The translations under genes were made by a program, and so were the position numbers. The notes below the pieces were generated by a model. That model ran no database searches. It had not been told where the DNA came from and saw nothing but the letters and a program-made list of their open reading frames with translations. From NCBI RefSeq assembly GCF_000282355.1, contig NZ_AKJL01000110.1, positions 59,930 through 123,929 on the forward strand: 64,000 nt of DNA, in the 5' to 3' direction. Positions 34,507 through 43,195 of the stretch are shown one piece after another. Source of the stretch: Pseudomonas sp. GM49. GTDB taxonomy: Bacteria > Pseudomonadota > Gammaproteobacteria > Pseudomonadales > Pseudomonadaceae. Every line of letters starts with the position of its first letter. Within the stretch, counting starts at the first letter, position 1.

Positions 34507-35277
34507 ATGCACCCGTACTTTTCCCTGCAAGGCCGCACCGCGCTGGTGACCGGCGGCACCCGTGGTATCGGCAAGATGATCGCCAAGGCCTACGTCGAGG
34601 CGGGTGCCACCGTGTACGTCTGCGCCCGCGACGCGCAAGCCTGCCAGCAAACCGCTGACGAACTCGGAGCACTTGGACGCTGCCACGCCATTGCAGCCAA
34701 CCTCGCCAGCGAAGAGGGCGTCCTGCAACTGGCCACACGCCTGGGCGAGCAGATCTCCCATCTGGACATTCTGGTGAACAATGCCGGCACCACCTGGGGC
34801 GCTCCACTGGAGAGCTACCCGATCAAGGGTTGGGAAAAAGTCATGCAGCTCAACGTGACGTCGGTGTTCAACTGTATCCAGCAATTCCTGCCGCTGCTGC
34901 GCAAGGCCGGCTCGGCGCAGAATCCGGCGCGGATCATCAACATTGGTTCGGTAGCCGGGATTTCACCCTTCGGTGAACAGGCGTATGCCTACGGGCCGAG
35001 CAAGGCTGCGTTGCATCAACTGTCGAGGATTCTGGCGCGCGAACTGGTGAGCCAGCACATCAACGTCAATGTGATCGCCCCGGGGCGTTTTCCGAGCAAG
35101 ATGACCCAGCACATTGGCAATGATGAACAGGCATTGGCCGAGGATACAGCGCTGATCCCGATGAAGCGCTGGGGCCGCGAGGAAGAGATGGCGGCGCTGT
35201 CGATCAGTCTGGCGAGTACCGCAGGAGCTTACATGACCGGGAATATCATTCCTTTGGATGGCGGATTCAGTCTGTAG
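34507..35277 (+). CDS. rhlG: RhlG-like short-chain dehydrogenase (beta-ketoacyl reductase)
   Basis: This 256-residue SDR has the cofactor loop TGGTRGIG, NNAGTTWG, catalytic Ser in IGSVAGIS and the YAYGPSKAAL Tyr-Lys pair. Beginning (MHPYFSLQGR.ALVTGG) and end (GAYMTGN.IPLDGGF) match P. aeruginosa RhlG closely from memory. RhlG is an NADPH-dependent beta-ketoacyl reductase first linked to rhamnolipid/PHA precursor supply, though that role is disputed. A single gene. Confidence 0.85.
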   Translation: MHPYFSLQGRTALVTGGTRGIGKMIAKAYVEAGATVYVCARDAQACQQTADELGALGRCHAIAANLASEEGVLQLATRLGEQISHLDILVNNAGTTWGAPLESYPIKGWEKVMQLNVTSVFNCIQQFLPLLRKAGSAQNPARIINIGSVAGISPFGEQAYAYGPSKAALHQLSRILARELVSQHINVNVIAPGRFPSKMTQHIGNDEQALAEDTALIPMKRWGREEEMAALSISLASTAGAYMTGNIIPLDGGFSL

Positions 35278-35291
35278 ATCGGCGGCGCGCC

Positions 35292-35397
35292 CATCGCGGG
35301 CAAGACACGCTCCCACAGGTTTTATGCCATACACAAAACTTGTGTGCGCTCGAGAACCCTGTGGGAGCGGGCTTGCTCCGGGCGGCGTTCCGACGAT
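35292..35397. repeat. REP doublet between rhlG and trmO
   Basis: CATCGCGGGCAAGACACGCTCCCACAGG at the left is followed by TGTGGGAGCGGGCTTGCTCC and GGGCGGCGTTCCGACGA. The TGTGGGAGC ends face each other, as in 22382-22476. Confidence 0.75.
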
Positions 35398-35475
35398 GAT
35401 GGAATGACAGGCACCGCCTAAGCAATGGTTGATCGGGTTATCATGCCCACCCTCTTCCCGCTTCGACCTCAAACC

Positions 35476-36171
35476 ATGACCTACAGCGTTTCCCCCATCG
35501 GCTTCGTGCGCTCCTGCTTCAAGGAAAAGTTCGCCATTCCGCGCCAGCCGCAACTGGCTCCGGCCGCCCGTGGGGTGCTGGAACTGGTGGCACCGTTCGA
35601 TCAAGGGGACGCGGTACAGGGCCTGGAGCAGGTCAGCCACGTGTGGCTGCTGTTCCTGTTCCACCAGGCCCTGGAGGAAAAGCCTCGCCTGAAGGTCCGC
35701 CCTCCTCGCCTCGGCGGCAACAAATCCATGGGCGTGTTCGCCACCCGCGCCACCCACCGCCCCAATGGCATTGGGCAGTCGGTGGTGAAACTGGACAAAG
35801 TCGAAGCTGGTCGCTTGTGGATCTCGGGCATAGATCTGCTGGATGGCACGCCGATTCTCGATATCAAACCCTACGTGCCCTACGCCGACATCATCGATAC
35901 AGCCACCAACAGCATCGCCAGCGCTGCGCCGCTGTTGATTCCCGTGCAGTGGACGGATGCAGCGCTGCAACAGGCTCACGAGCATGCCCAGCGCCTTGAA
36001 GAGCCCTTGGTTGAGTTGATCGAGCAATGCCTGGCACAGGATCCACGCCCGGCCTACCAAACACCGGCACCCGAGCGGGAATACGGTGCGCAGTTCTGGG
36101 ATCTGGATGTGCGTTGGCACTATCCCGAGGCAAACGTGATCCGGGTTCTGGAAATTGTCCCGGTAAAGTAA
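35476..36171 (+). CDS. trmO: tRNA (N6-threonylcarbamoyladenosine(37)-N6)-methyltransferase TrmO
   Basis: This 231-residue TsaA/YaeB-family protein opens YSVSPIGFVRSCFKEKFAIPRQP, with LVSHVWLLFLFHQ-like and the GVFATRATHRPNGIGQSVV motifs in the beta-barrel SAM-binding domain. It methylates t6A37 of tRNA-Thr. ATG 35476 gives the standard start; the longer frame adds 17 unsupported residues. A terminator follows directly. Confidence 0.92.
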   Translation: MTYSVSPIGFVRSCFKEKFAIPRQPQLAPAARGVLELVAPFDQGDAVQGLEQVSHVWLLFLFHQALEEKPRLKVRPPRLGGNKSMGVFATRATHRPNGIGQSVVKLDKVEAGRLWISGIDLLDGTPILDIKPYVPYADIIDTATNSIASAAPLLIPVQWTDAALQQAHEHAQRLEEPLVELIEQCLAQDPRPAYQTPAPEREYGAQFWDLDVRWHYPEANVIRVLEIVPVK

Positions 36172-36182
36172 ACCCGGAAACG

Positions 36183-36222
36183 AAAAAGCCCGCATAACCT
36201 TCTCAGGCCATGCGGGCTTTTC
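36183..36222 (+). terminator. Terminator of trmO
   Basis: AAAAGCCCGCAT and ATGCGGGCTTTT form a 12-bp stem 12 nt after the stop. Confidence 0.92.
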
Positions 36223-36240
36223 TTTGCGATACACATCTAC

Positions 36241-36340
36241 TGTAGGAGCTGGCTTGCCAGCGATGGACTCGAGCGCACCGCGTTACACCAGAAAAAACGC
36301 GTTATTGTTGACGACCATCGCGAGCAAGCTCGCTCCTACA
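36241..36340. repeat. Hybrid REPIN
   Basis: The left arm TGTAGGAGCTGGCTTGCCAG is of the TGGC class. The right arm CGAGCAAGCTCGCTCCTACA is of the GAGC class, so the two halves come from different REP families. Confidence 0.8.
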
Positions 36341-36353
36341 ACGTGACCTGCGG

Positions 36354-37133
36354 TCACTTCTCGACGAATGCACGCTCGATCAGGTAATCACCCGGTTCGC
36401 GCATCCGCGGCGAAACCTTCAGGCCGAAGCTGTTCAGCACTTCGCTGGTCTCGTCGAGCATGCTCGGGCTGCCGCACAGCATGGCGCGGTCGTCCTGCGG
36501 GTTGATCGGGGGCAGACCGATGTCGCTGAACAGCTTGCCGCTGCGCATCAGGTCGGTCAGGCGACCTTCGTTCTCGAACGGCTCGCGGGTCACGGTCGGG
36601 TAGTAGATCAATTTGTCACGCAGCGCTTCGCCGAAGAATTCGTTCTGCGGCAAGTGCTCGGTGATGAACTCGCGGTAAGCGACTTCGTTGACGTAACGCA
36701 CGCCGTGGCACAGGATCACTTTTTCGAAACGCTCGTAGGTTTCCGGATCCTGGATGACGCTCATGAACGGCGCCAGACCGGTACCGGTGCTGAGCAGGTA
36801 CAAATGTTTGCCAGGCTTCAAGTCATCCAGCACCAGCGTGCCCGTAGGCTTCTTGCTGATGATGATCTCGTCGCCTTCCTTCAGATGCTGCAACTGCGAA
36901 GTCAGCGGACCATCAGGCACCTTGATGCTGAAGAACTCGAGATGCTCTTCCCAGTTCGGGCTGGCAATCGAGTAAGCGCGCATAAGCGGGCGGCCGTTGG
37001 GCTGTTGCAGGCCGATCATCACGAACTGACCGTTCTCGAAGCGCAGGCCCGGGTCACGGGTGCACTTGAAGCTGAACAGAGTGTCGTTCCAGTGATGAAC
37101 ACTGAGGACACGCTCGTGGTTCATGTTGCTCAT
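36354..37133 (-). CDS. fpr: Ferredoxin-NADP+ reductase
   Basis: This 259-residue FAD enzyme has FAD motif RAYSIASP, the PTGTLVLDDL loop, the NADP-binding segment STGTGLAPFMSV and a C-terminal tail ERAFVEK, all as in Pseudomonas Fpr. It shuttles electrons between NADPH and ferredoxin/flavodoxin and is induced by superoxide. ATG 37133 starts the canonical MSNMNHERVLSVHHWN. Divergent from finR, whose product activates fpr in Pseudomonas. Confidence 0.95.
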   Translation of the reverse strand: MSNMNHERVLSVHHWNDTLFSFKCTRDPGLRFENGQFVMIGLQQPNGRPLMRAYSIASPNWEEHLEFFSIKVPDGPLTSQLQHLKEGDEIIISKKPTGTLVLDDLKPGKHLYLLSTGTGLAPFMSVIQDPETYERFEKVILCHGVRYVNEVAYREFITEHLPQNEFFGEALRDKLIYYPTVTREPFENEGRLTDLMRSGKLFSDIGLPPINPQDDRAMLCGSPSMLDETSEVLNSFGLKVSPRMREPGDYLIERAFVEK

Positions 37134-37280
37134 GTACGTGGGACTCCTGGAGATTTGTCTGCGCGTGTTCGGCGCCTGCTCTGCAAAAAAGCCAGCTCTG
37201 CGCAATTGCATCGCATTCTAAAGGCAGACACAATATCTGTTAAATGGATTATTAAGATAAGGGTTATCGGTTATATCGAT
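37134..37280. promoter_or_regulatory. Divergent fpr / finR promoter region
   Basis: This 147-nt gap holds both promoters and must contain the FinR operator. It is AT-rich between 37215 and 37275. The exact LysR-type T-N11-A box was not resolved. Confidence 0.45.
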
Positions 37281-38207
37281 ATGCGATTTACTCTCCGTCA
37301 ACTTCAAGTGTTCGTCGCCGTCGCCCAGCAGGAAAGCGTGTCCCGTGCTGCGGGTCTGCTCAACCTCTCGCAATCGGCGGCGAGCACCTCGATCACCGAG
37401 CTGGAGCGCCAGTGCAGCTGCCAACTGTTCGACCGTGCCGGCAAACGGTTGAGCCTCAACGCCCTCGGTAAACAACTGTTGCCGCAAGCTGTCGCCCTGC
37501 TGGATCAGGCCAAGGAAATCGAAGACCTGCTCAACGGCAAGTCCGGTTTCGGTTCACTGGCCGTGGGCGCGACCCTGACCATCGGCAACTACCTGGCCAC
37601 CCTGTTGATCGGCGGCTTCATGCAGCGCCATCCGGAAAGCCAGGTGAAGCTGCACGTACAGAACACTGCCAATATCGTGCAGCAAGTGGCCCACTATGAA
37701 ATTGATCTGGGTCTGATCGAAGGCGACTGCAGTCACCCGGACATCGAAGTACAAAGCTGGGTCGAGGACGAGTTGGTGGTGTTTTGCGCCCCTCAGCATC
37801 CGTTGGCCAAGCGCGGCACGGCCACCATGGACGAGTTGAGCCACGAAGCCTGGATCTTGCGCGAGCAGGGCTCCGGCACGCGGTTGACCTTCGATCAAGC
37901 CATGCGCCATCACCGCACTTCTTTAAATATCCGGCTAGAGCTTGAGCACACCGAAGCGATCAAACGCGCAGTGGAATCAGGTTTGGGGATTGGCTGCATT
38001 TCCAGACTGGCTTTGCGCGACGCATTCCGCCGCGGCAGTCTGGTGCCTGTCGAGACGCCGGATCTGGATCTGGCGCGACAGTTTTATTTCATCTGGCATA
38101 AACAGAAATATCAGACATCGGCGATGCGCGAATTCCTCGATCTGTGCCGCGCCTTCACCGCCGGGGTTCAGCGCAGCGACGAGATCGTGCTGCCGACGAT
38201 CGCTTAG
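37281..38207 (+). CDS. finR: LysR-family regulator FinR
   Basis: This 308-residue LTTR has N-terminal winged HTH (MRFTLRQLQVFVAVAQQESV, SQSAASTSITELE) and a C-terminal effector domain. In Pseudomonas FinR is needed for superoxide induction of fpr, and the divergent arrangement here is the same. ATG 37281 is the natural LTTR start. The gene ends convergently with dgkA; the two stop codons share a 4-nt overlap (TTAG). Confidence 0.92.
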   Translation: MRFTLRQLQVFVAVAQQESVSRAAGLLNLSQSAASTSITELERQCSCQLFDRAGKRLSLNALGKQLLPQAVALLDQAKEIEDLLNGKSGFGSLAVGATLTIGNYLATLLIGGFMQRHPESQVKLHVQNTANIVQQVAHYEIDLGLIEGDCSHPDIEVQSWVEDELVVFCAPQHPLAKRGTATMDELSHEAWILREQGSGTRLTFDQAMRHHRTSLNIRLELEHTEAIKRAVESGLGIGCISRLALRDAFRRGSLVPVETPDLDLARQFYFIWHKQKYQTSAMREFLDLCRAFTAGVQRSDEIVLPTIA

Positions 38208-38566
38208 AGCAGAATCACCGCCCACACCAGGGCGATCATGCTCAATGCCACGAACTGGGCGGCACTGCCCATGTCCTTGGCATTCTTGGACAACGGGTGC
38301 CGTTCAAGGGAAATGCGGTCGATGGCCGCTTCCACTGCCGAGTTGAGCAACTCGACAATTAGCGCCAACAGGCATACCGCGATCAACAACGCCCGTTCGA
38401 CCCGGCTGACATTCAGGAAGAACGACAACGGAATCAGGATGACGTTGAGCAATACCAATTGCCGAAAGGCGGCTTCTCCGGTGAAGGCTGCGCGCAGGCC
38501 GTCCAGCGAATAACCGGAGGCATTGAGAATTCGTTTCAGGCCGGTCTGGCCTTTGAAAGGTGACAT
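38204..38566 (-). CDS. dgkA: Diacylglycerol kinase
   Basis: This 120-residue integral membrane kinase has three hydrophobic helices and the signature VELLNSAVEAAIDR carrying catalytic Glu, then KDMGSAAQFVAL. It phosphorylates diacylglycerol from membrane-derived turnover. ATG 38566 is chosen; an upstream TTG would add 6 residues. Downstream of erdR on the same strand, 75 nt apart. Confidence 0.93.
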   Translation of the reverse strand: MSPFKGQTGLKRILNASGYSLDGLRAAFTGEAAFRQLVLLNVILIPLSFFLNVSRVERALLIAVCLLALIVELLNSAVEAAIDRISLERHPLSKNAKDMGSAAQFVALSMIALVWAVILL

Positions 38567-38641
38567 AGAGTGGGCAACTGACAAAAAAGAAGTGGGAAAG
38601 CTAGTTCAACCAAAGTCAAAAAAGCGTGAAGTTGCCAGCCT

Positions 38642-39292
38642 TTAATGACTGGAAATTGACTCAAGTTGTTGCAAGAGCAGCGCGGCCTGGGTCCGGGTCC
38701 GCACATTCAGCTTACGGAAAATCGCGGTGACGTGCGCCTTGATAGTCGCCTCGGAAACACTCAATTCGTAGGCGATCTGCTTGTTCAGCAAACCTTCACA
38801 GACCATGGTCAACACCCGGAATTGCTGCGGCGTCAGACTGGCAAGGCCTTCGCTGGCCGCCTTGGCCTCATCGGAGACGCTGACCGATTCGAACGCCTGC
38901 GGCGGCCAGAACACGTCACCATCGAGGACTGCACGCACGGCTTTCTGGATCACACTCAAGTCGCTGGACTTGGGAATGAAGCCACTGGCGCCGAATTCAC
39001 GTGACTTGACCATAATGGTCGGCTCTTCCTGGGCTGAGACCATGACCACCGGAATCTGCGGGTACTGACCGCGCAGCAGGACCAGCCCGGAAAAACCATA
39101 GGCCCCCGGCATGTTCAGATCCAGCAGTACCAGATCCCAATCGGACTTTTCCGTCAGGCGGACTTCCAGTTCGGCGATGCTCGCCACTTCCACCAGGCGC
39201 ACATCCGGGCCAAGGCCCAGGGTCAGCGCTTGATGCAAGGCACTACGAAAAAGTGGGTGGTCATCGGCAATCAGGATTTCGTATGTGGCCAT
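38642..39292 (-). CDS. erdR: LuxR-type response regulator ErdR
   Basis: This 216-residue protein has a receiver domain with acidic DD pair (IADDHPLF), phospho-acceptor Asp in VLLDLNMPG, Lys in IPKSS, and a C-terminal NarL/LuxR helix-turn-helix (LNKQIAYELSVSEATIKAHV). The N-terminus matches Pseudomonas ErdR, which controls ethanol oxidation and acetyl-CoA synthetase genes. No sensor kinase gene is adjacent. Confidence 0.88.
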   Translation of the reverse strand: MATYEILIADDHPLFRSALHQALTLGLGPDVRLVEVASIAELEVRLTEKSDWDLVLLDLNMPGAYGFSGLVLLRGQYPQIPVVMVSAQEEPTIMVKSREFGASGFIPKSSDLSVIQKAVRAVLDGDVFWPPQAFESVSVSDEAKAASEGLASLTPQQFRVLTMVCEGLLNKQIAYELSVSEATIKAHVTAIFRKLNVRTRTQAALLLQQLESISSH

Positions 39293-39509
39293 TTTTCAAA
39301 TGATCCTGTTTTTCATGGGGCGCCCGATGCATTCGGACCTCGCCAAAGCAACTCAAGGCACGGCCACGGAGCTGCACTGACAAGGCACGCTCGACGCAAA
39401 AACCGCGTTGCAAACTCTGGCCGCACCCTGATCGGCGCCAAGCATGCCCAGCGAAGCCGGGGTGGTCAAGCAGCGTGGCCGGTACACTTTATTGCAGTAT
39501 GGGCAACAA
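39293..39509. other. Intergenic stretch, erdR to DTW gene
   Basis: A 217-nt non-coding gap upstream of erdR. No terminator or operator recognised. Confidence 0.4.
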
Positions 39510-40268
39510 TCAGTCCATCACTGGGGTTGCCGGCTGAACATAGGGCATCAACTCGGCGTGCGCCGGGGTCGAAACGTTCATGTCCAACTGATGTTTGGCG
39601 TCGAGGTAATGCTGGCTGAACACATCGAAATAGGCATCCAGCGCCGATGCAGCAGCCACATCGCCCGCAAGGTCGAGGCACAGCGCGGCAACCTCCGCCG
39701 TACACAGATGTTCGCTGCGGGTTGATCGGCGCAATCGGTAACGGGAGAGTTTTTCGGGCAATAAACTGAGGATCGGCAATCGGTCGAAATAGGGGCTCTT
39801 GCGAAAGATCTTCCGCGCTTCGGTCCAGGTCGCATCCAACAGAATGAACAAGGGGCGCTTCGTGCCATCGACATCCACGCTGTTTGTCACACGCTCAGGC
39901 TCGACGTACTCCCCCGGAAACACCAGGTAAGGCTGCCATTGGGGGTCGGACAACAGCGCCAGCAATGTCGGATCGACCTCGGTACGGGACCAGATGAAGG
40001 CATGGTTGTCAGGCACCACATCGGCGATCAGCCAACCGGTGTTGCTTGGCTTGAAGACTTCCTTGTTGGTCATGATCAGGCACACGCCGGAGCGGGTAGC
40101 GACCTGCGGACGCCAAGCGCACAGGCAGTGACTCTCGATCACCCGGCAGTCACGGCAACGCGGGGCGCGCCAGCCTCGGGCCTGAATCGGCTTGATGCCC
40201 TCCTCCTCGCGCTGGTCGCGCAAGCGGGCTACAGCATTCAATGCAAATCGCGTGGAGGCACGGCTCAT
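39510..40268 (-). CDS. DTW-domain protein (tRNA-uridine aminocarboxypropyltransferase type)
   Basis: This 252-residue protein has an N-terminal zinc-like cysteine cluster (CRDCRVIESHCLCAW) and the DTW-family motif LLDATWTEARK. It follows the YfiP/TapT architecture. TapT adds the acp group to U47 of tRNA; a related modification activity is likely here. ATG 40268 (MSRASTRFAL) is preferred to the upstream TTG. Alone on its strand. Confidence 0.82.
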   Translation of the reverse strand: MSRASTRFALNAVARLRDQREEEGIKPIQARGWRAPRCRDCRVIESHCLCAWRPQVATRSGVCLIMTNKEVFKPSNTGWLIADVVPDNHAFIWSRTEVDPTLLALLSDPQWQPYLVFPGEYVEPERVTNSVDVDGTKRPLFILLDATWTEARKIFRKSPYFDRLPILSLLPEKLSRYRLRRSTRSEHLCTAEVAALCLDLAGDVAAASALDAYFDVFSQHYLDAKHQLDMNVSTPAHAELMPYVQPATPVMD

Positions 40269-40456
40269 CGCGGGCAACGCCGACAGGAAACGGAAATCGA
40301 CACGAAAAACACTCGACAGAGTAAAAAGTGCCAGCAGTTTACCAGACCGCCCGGCGCAAGCCTGTACCGTCCAGCCCGCCTCCCCTATAATTCGCCGCCA
40401 CTGAACGCACAGTCACGTGACGGGTCCAACCCCCATCACTGAACCAGGAGAGTTTC

Positions 40457-40879
40457 ATGCTGCGCCTTATCGTTCCTACCGCGGCCATTTTACTGGCGTC
40501 GTCCTTCAACGCCCAGGCTGCGTCCTTGAAAGACACGGAACTGAACAAAATGCTGCAAAACGTCGCTACCCAGAGCAGCGTCGGCACTCCACGAGCGATC
40601 AACGAAGACATACTCGATCAAGGCTACACCGTTGAAGGCAAACAGCTGATCAACCATCTGAGCGTGCAGAGCAGCCACGCCGACAAGATGCGTGCAGACC
40701 CGAAAGCGGTCTACTTCCAGTTGGGAGCTTCTGTCTGCAGAAACGAAGGGTTTCGCAAGCTGATGGCCAAGGGCGCGATCATGCGTTACGACTTCACCGA
40801 GGTGAAGACCAACCGCCCGGTCGGCTCCGCAAGCTTCCAGGAATCGGATTGCCTGCAACCGGCCAAGAAGAAAAAGTAA
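40457..40879 (+). CDS. Exported PA3611-like protein (quorum-sensing-regulated virulence factor family)
   Basis: This 140-residue protein has a signal peptide (cleavage after NAQA) and a compact mature domain with two cysteines (SVCRNEGFRKL and SDCLQPAKKKK) that could form a disulfide. It resembles P. aeruginosa PA3611, a protein of known structure described as a quorum-sensing-regulated factor. The molecular role is not known. A GGAG-type ribosome site precedes ATG 40457. Its stop lies next to the convergent 64-residue gene. Confidence 0.75.
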   Translation: MLRLIVPTAAILLASSFNAQAASLKDTELNKMLQNVATQSSVGTPRAINEDILDQGYTVEGKQLINHLSVQSSHADKMRADPKAVYFQLGASVCRNEGFRKLMAKGAIMRYDFTEVKTNRPVGSASFQESDCLQPAKKKK

Positions 40880-41074
40880 TCACCGGGAGTTGGCGCGCCG
40901 TTGTTCATCTTCGGCGCGCAATTCTGCCAGCAGCGCCTGCAAGTAATGCGAACGACGCTCCCCGCCACGCAAACGCCGGCAGCACTCCTCTTCGAGACTC
41001 AAATGATTGGTCTCGGCCGATGACTTCAGCAATCGATACAGATGCGTATCGATCTCCAGAACGACTCTGGCCAT
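40880..41074 (-). CDS. Small ribbon-helix-helix-like protein
   Basis: This 64-residue protein begins ARVVLEIDTHLYRLLKSSAE, a beta-strand plus two-helix pattern like the MetJ/Arc fold seen in antitoxins and small repressors. A highly charged tail follows. GGGAGG precedes ATG 41074. No toxin gene is adjacent, so it could be a solitary DNA-binding protein. Family assignment is from pattern only. Confidence 0.6.
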   Translation of the reverse strand: MARVVLEIDTHLYRLLKSSAETNHLSLEEECCRRLRGGERRSHYLQALLAELRAEDEQRRANSR

Positions 41075-41555
41075 GGTTTCCCGCCTCCCTGCACTTCACT
41101 CATGTTTGAGCGATAAATCCTTAATCCGCTTGCACCGTGCGCCCTGCCGTTGACGCAAAGTTGTCGTGTGACGCCTGTAACTTAGTAAATCAGAGTGCCG
41201 CACATGCGACGTACGTTCAGACGAGCGGTGAAAGCACCTTGCAAATCGTCAATAAGCGGTTGCCAGGAAAAACTTTGTGGCGCAATGATCAAGTCAGCGA
41301 AAATTACTGCGAAGGTCTAGATTCAGGGTATCCATGTTCACTTTTTCAAGGCTGGAAAGGGGCTGGCCGTCGCTTGTCGTGTTGTGCGATTGTTTCTTTC
41401 ATCCAAGGGAAAAACAGAGCCTGTTTGGATGATCCGATACCTTTCGGGTCAAGTAGATCGCCCAGGCACGGGCCTGGGCAGACAGCGACACATGAAGTGT
41501 CGTGGCACCGACGTACGTTGTCGGGCCGAGGGTTCTGTGCAGAAGGAGAAGTTGA
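41075..41555 (+). other. Long non-coding leader before the LOG-family gene
   Basis: This 481-nt stretch has no supported ORF. The last 160 nt contain four consecutive stem-loops (41400-41430, 41460-41479, 41486-41502, 41508-41524) ending 16 nt before the AGAAGGAG ribosome site. It could be a regulatory 5' UTR or contain a small RNA. Confidence 0.55.
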
Positions 41556-42674
41556 ATGCCTTACCAACCGAATGACCTCCTGAGCCGTCATTTTGAAGAA
41601 AGCGGCCATGACCTCATCAACAAGGTCGAAGAACAACTCAAGCTGATTTCACCCAACAGCCCGAACATCCCGATCTACCGCGACATGATCCTGACCGTGC
41701 TGCGCATGGCTCAGGAAGACCACAATCGCTGGAATGCCAAAATCACCCTGCAAGCCCTGCGTGAACTGGAACAGGCTTTCCGCGTACTCGAACAATTCAA
41801 GGGGCGACGCAAAGTCACCGTGTTCGGCTCGGCTCGCACCTCCATGGAACATCCGCTCTACAGCATGGCCCGGGAGCTCGGTGCCGCGCTGGCGCGCTCG
41901 GACATGATGGTCATTACCGGCGCCGGTGGCGGTATCATGGCCGCCGCCCACGAGGGCGCCGGCCTGACACACAGCCTTGGGTTCAACATCACGCTGCCCT
42001 TCGAACAGCATGCCAACCCCACTGTCGATGGCACGACCAATCTGCTGCCCTTCCACTTCTTCTTCACCCGCAAGCTGTTCTTCGTCAAGGAAGCCGATGC
42101 CCTGGTGCTGTGCCCGGGTGGCTTCGGTACGCTGGATGAGGCGCTGGAAGTGCTGACGCTGATCCAGACCGGAAAAAGCCCATTGGTGCCCGTGGTGCTG
42201 CTCGACACGCCGGGCGGCAAATTCTGGCAAGGCGCACTGGACTTCATTCACCAGCAACTGGAGGAAAACCACTACATCCTGCCCACCGACATGAAGCTGG
42301 TGAAACTGGTCTACAACGTCGAAGAAGCGGTAGAGCACATCAACCAGTTCTACAGCAACTTCCACTCCAGTCGCTGGCTCAAGCACCAGTTCCTGATTCG
42401 CATGAATCACGCACTCAACGACCAGGCACTCGAATACATGCAGGAAGCTTTCGCCGACCTGTGTCTGAGCGATCACTTCCATCAGCACGCTTACAGCGGT
42501 GAAGAGCATGACGAAGCCGAGTTCAGCCATCTGGCGAGGCTGGTCTTCAACTTCAACGCCCGTAACCATGGCCGTCTGCGCGAGCTTGTGGACTACATCA
42601 ACCTGCCGGAAAACTGGACGCCATCAAAACCCCAGGTACAACAGCGCACGCGGGAGCCGTCAAAGGTTACGTGA
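41556..42674 (+). CDS. LOG-family (TIGR00730-like) nucleotide-processing protein
   Basis: This 372-residue protein has a Rossmann-fold LOG core (about residues 85-265). VTVFGSART opens it, followed by ITGAGGGIMAAAHEGA and the signature PGGFGTLDE. N- and C-terminal helical extensions make it longer than the classical 180-200-residue LOG enzymes that release cytokinin-type bases from nucleotides. Older annotation as lysine decarboxylase is not supported. A strong AGAAGGAG site precedes ATG; a terminator follows. Confidence 0.85.
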   Translation: MPYQPNDLLSRHFEESGHDLINKVEEQLKLISPNSPNIPIYRDMILTVLRMAQEDHNRWNAKITLQALRELEQAFRVLEQFKGRRKVTVFGSARTSMEHPLYSMARELGAALARSDMMVITGAGGGIMAAAHEGAGLTHSLGFNITLPFEQHANPTVDGTTNLLPFHFFFTRKLFFVKEADALVLCPGGFGTLDEALEVLTLIQTGKSPLVPVVLLDTPGGKFWQGALDFIHQQLEENHYILPTDMKLVKLVYNVEEAVEHINQFYSNFHSSRWLKHQFLIRMNHALNDQALEYMQEAFADLCLSDHFHQHAYSGEEHDEAEFSHLARLVFNFNARNHGRLRELVDYINLPENWTPSKPQVQQRTREPSKVT

Positions 42675-42684
42675 GGTATAAAAA

Positions 42685-42714
42685 AACGGCCCGCTATCGA
42701 AATAGCGGGCCGTT
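42685..42714. terminator. Bidirectional terminator between LOG gene and recX
   Basis: AACGGCCCGCTAT-CGAA-ATAGCGGGCCGTT is a perfect 13-bp stem with A-run before and TTT after. It serves both converging transcripts. Confidence 0.92.
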
Positions 42715-42719
42715 TCAGT

Positions 42720-43187
42720 TCAATCGTCCATCCCTCGACCGCTGAACAGGCGATTGATCATTTCCATGGAGTATCCCCGATACGCCAGGAACCTGCCTTG
42801 CTTGGCTCTCTCCCGGGCGTCTACCGGCAATTGCCCGGAGAACTTGCGCCGCCAGGTCTCGACCAGTTGTTCCTGCCAGTCAATACCGCTCTCGCGCAGG
42901 GCGAGTTCAATATCGGTGCGCTGCAGGCCGCGCTGGCCCAACTCTTCACGAATGCGTAAAGGGCCATAACCGGAACGGGCACGGTAGGAAACGAAACTTT
43001 CGAGGTAACGGGTTTCGGACAACAACCCCTCTTCCGTCAACCGGTCGAGTGCTGTTTCGATCATTTCAGGGAGGGCACCGCGCTGACGCAGTTTACGCGT
43101 CAGCTCGACACGACCGTGCTCGCGCCGTGCGAGCAGGTCCATTGCGGTTCGCCGCACCGCGACGAGTGTATCGAGTACGGCGGTCAT
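42720..43187 (-). CDS. recX: RecX regulatory protein
   Basis: This 155-residue, mostly helical three-repeat protein ([58 protein letters not shown]) matches RecX. It caps RecA filaments and limits their growth. It lies 8 nt after recA on the same strand and is probably expressed by readthrough from the recA promoter. Confidence 0.94.
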   Translation of the reverse strand: MTAVLDTLVAVRRTAMDLLARREHGRVELTRKLRQRGALPEMIETALDRLTEEGLLSETRYLESFVSYRARSGYGPLRIREELGQRGLQRTDIELALRESGIDWQEQLVETWRRKFSGQLPVDARERAKQGRFLAYRGYSMEMINRLFSGRGMDD

Positions 43188-43195
43188 CGCTTCGA

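Noticed and set aside
36654..37280. N-terminal extension of finR reading across fpr
   Set aside because: ATG 37281 gives the normal LysR length; the extension is antisense to fpr.
40880..41074. Toxin-antitoxin pair
   Set aside because: No toxin-like frame lies adjacent to the small RHH-like gene.
41556..42674. Lysine decarboxylase
   Set aside because: The PGGFGTLDE motif marks LOG-type nucleotide-processing proteins; the decarboxylase label is a historical misannotation with no PLP motif here.
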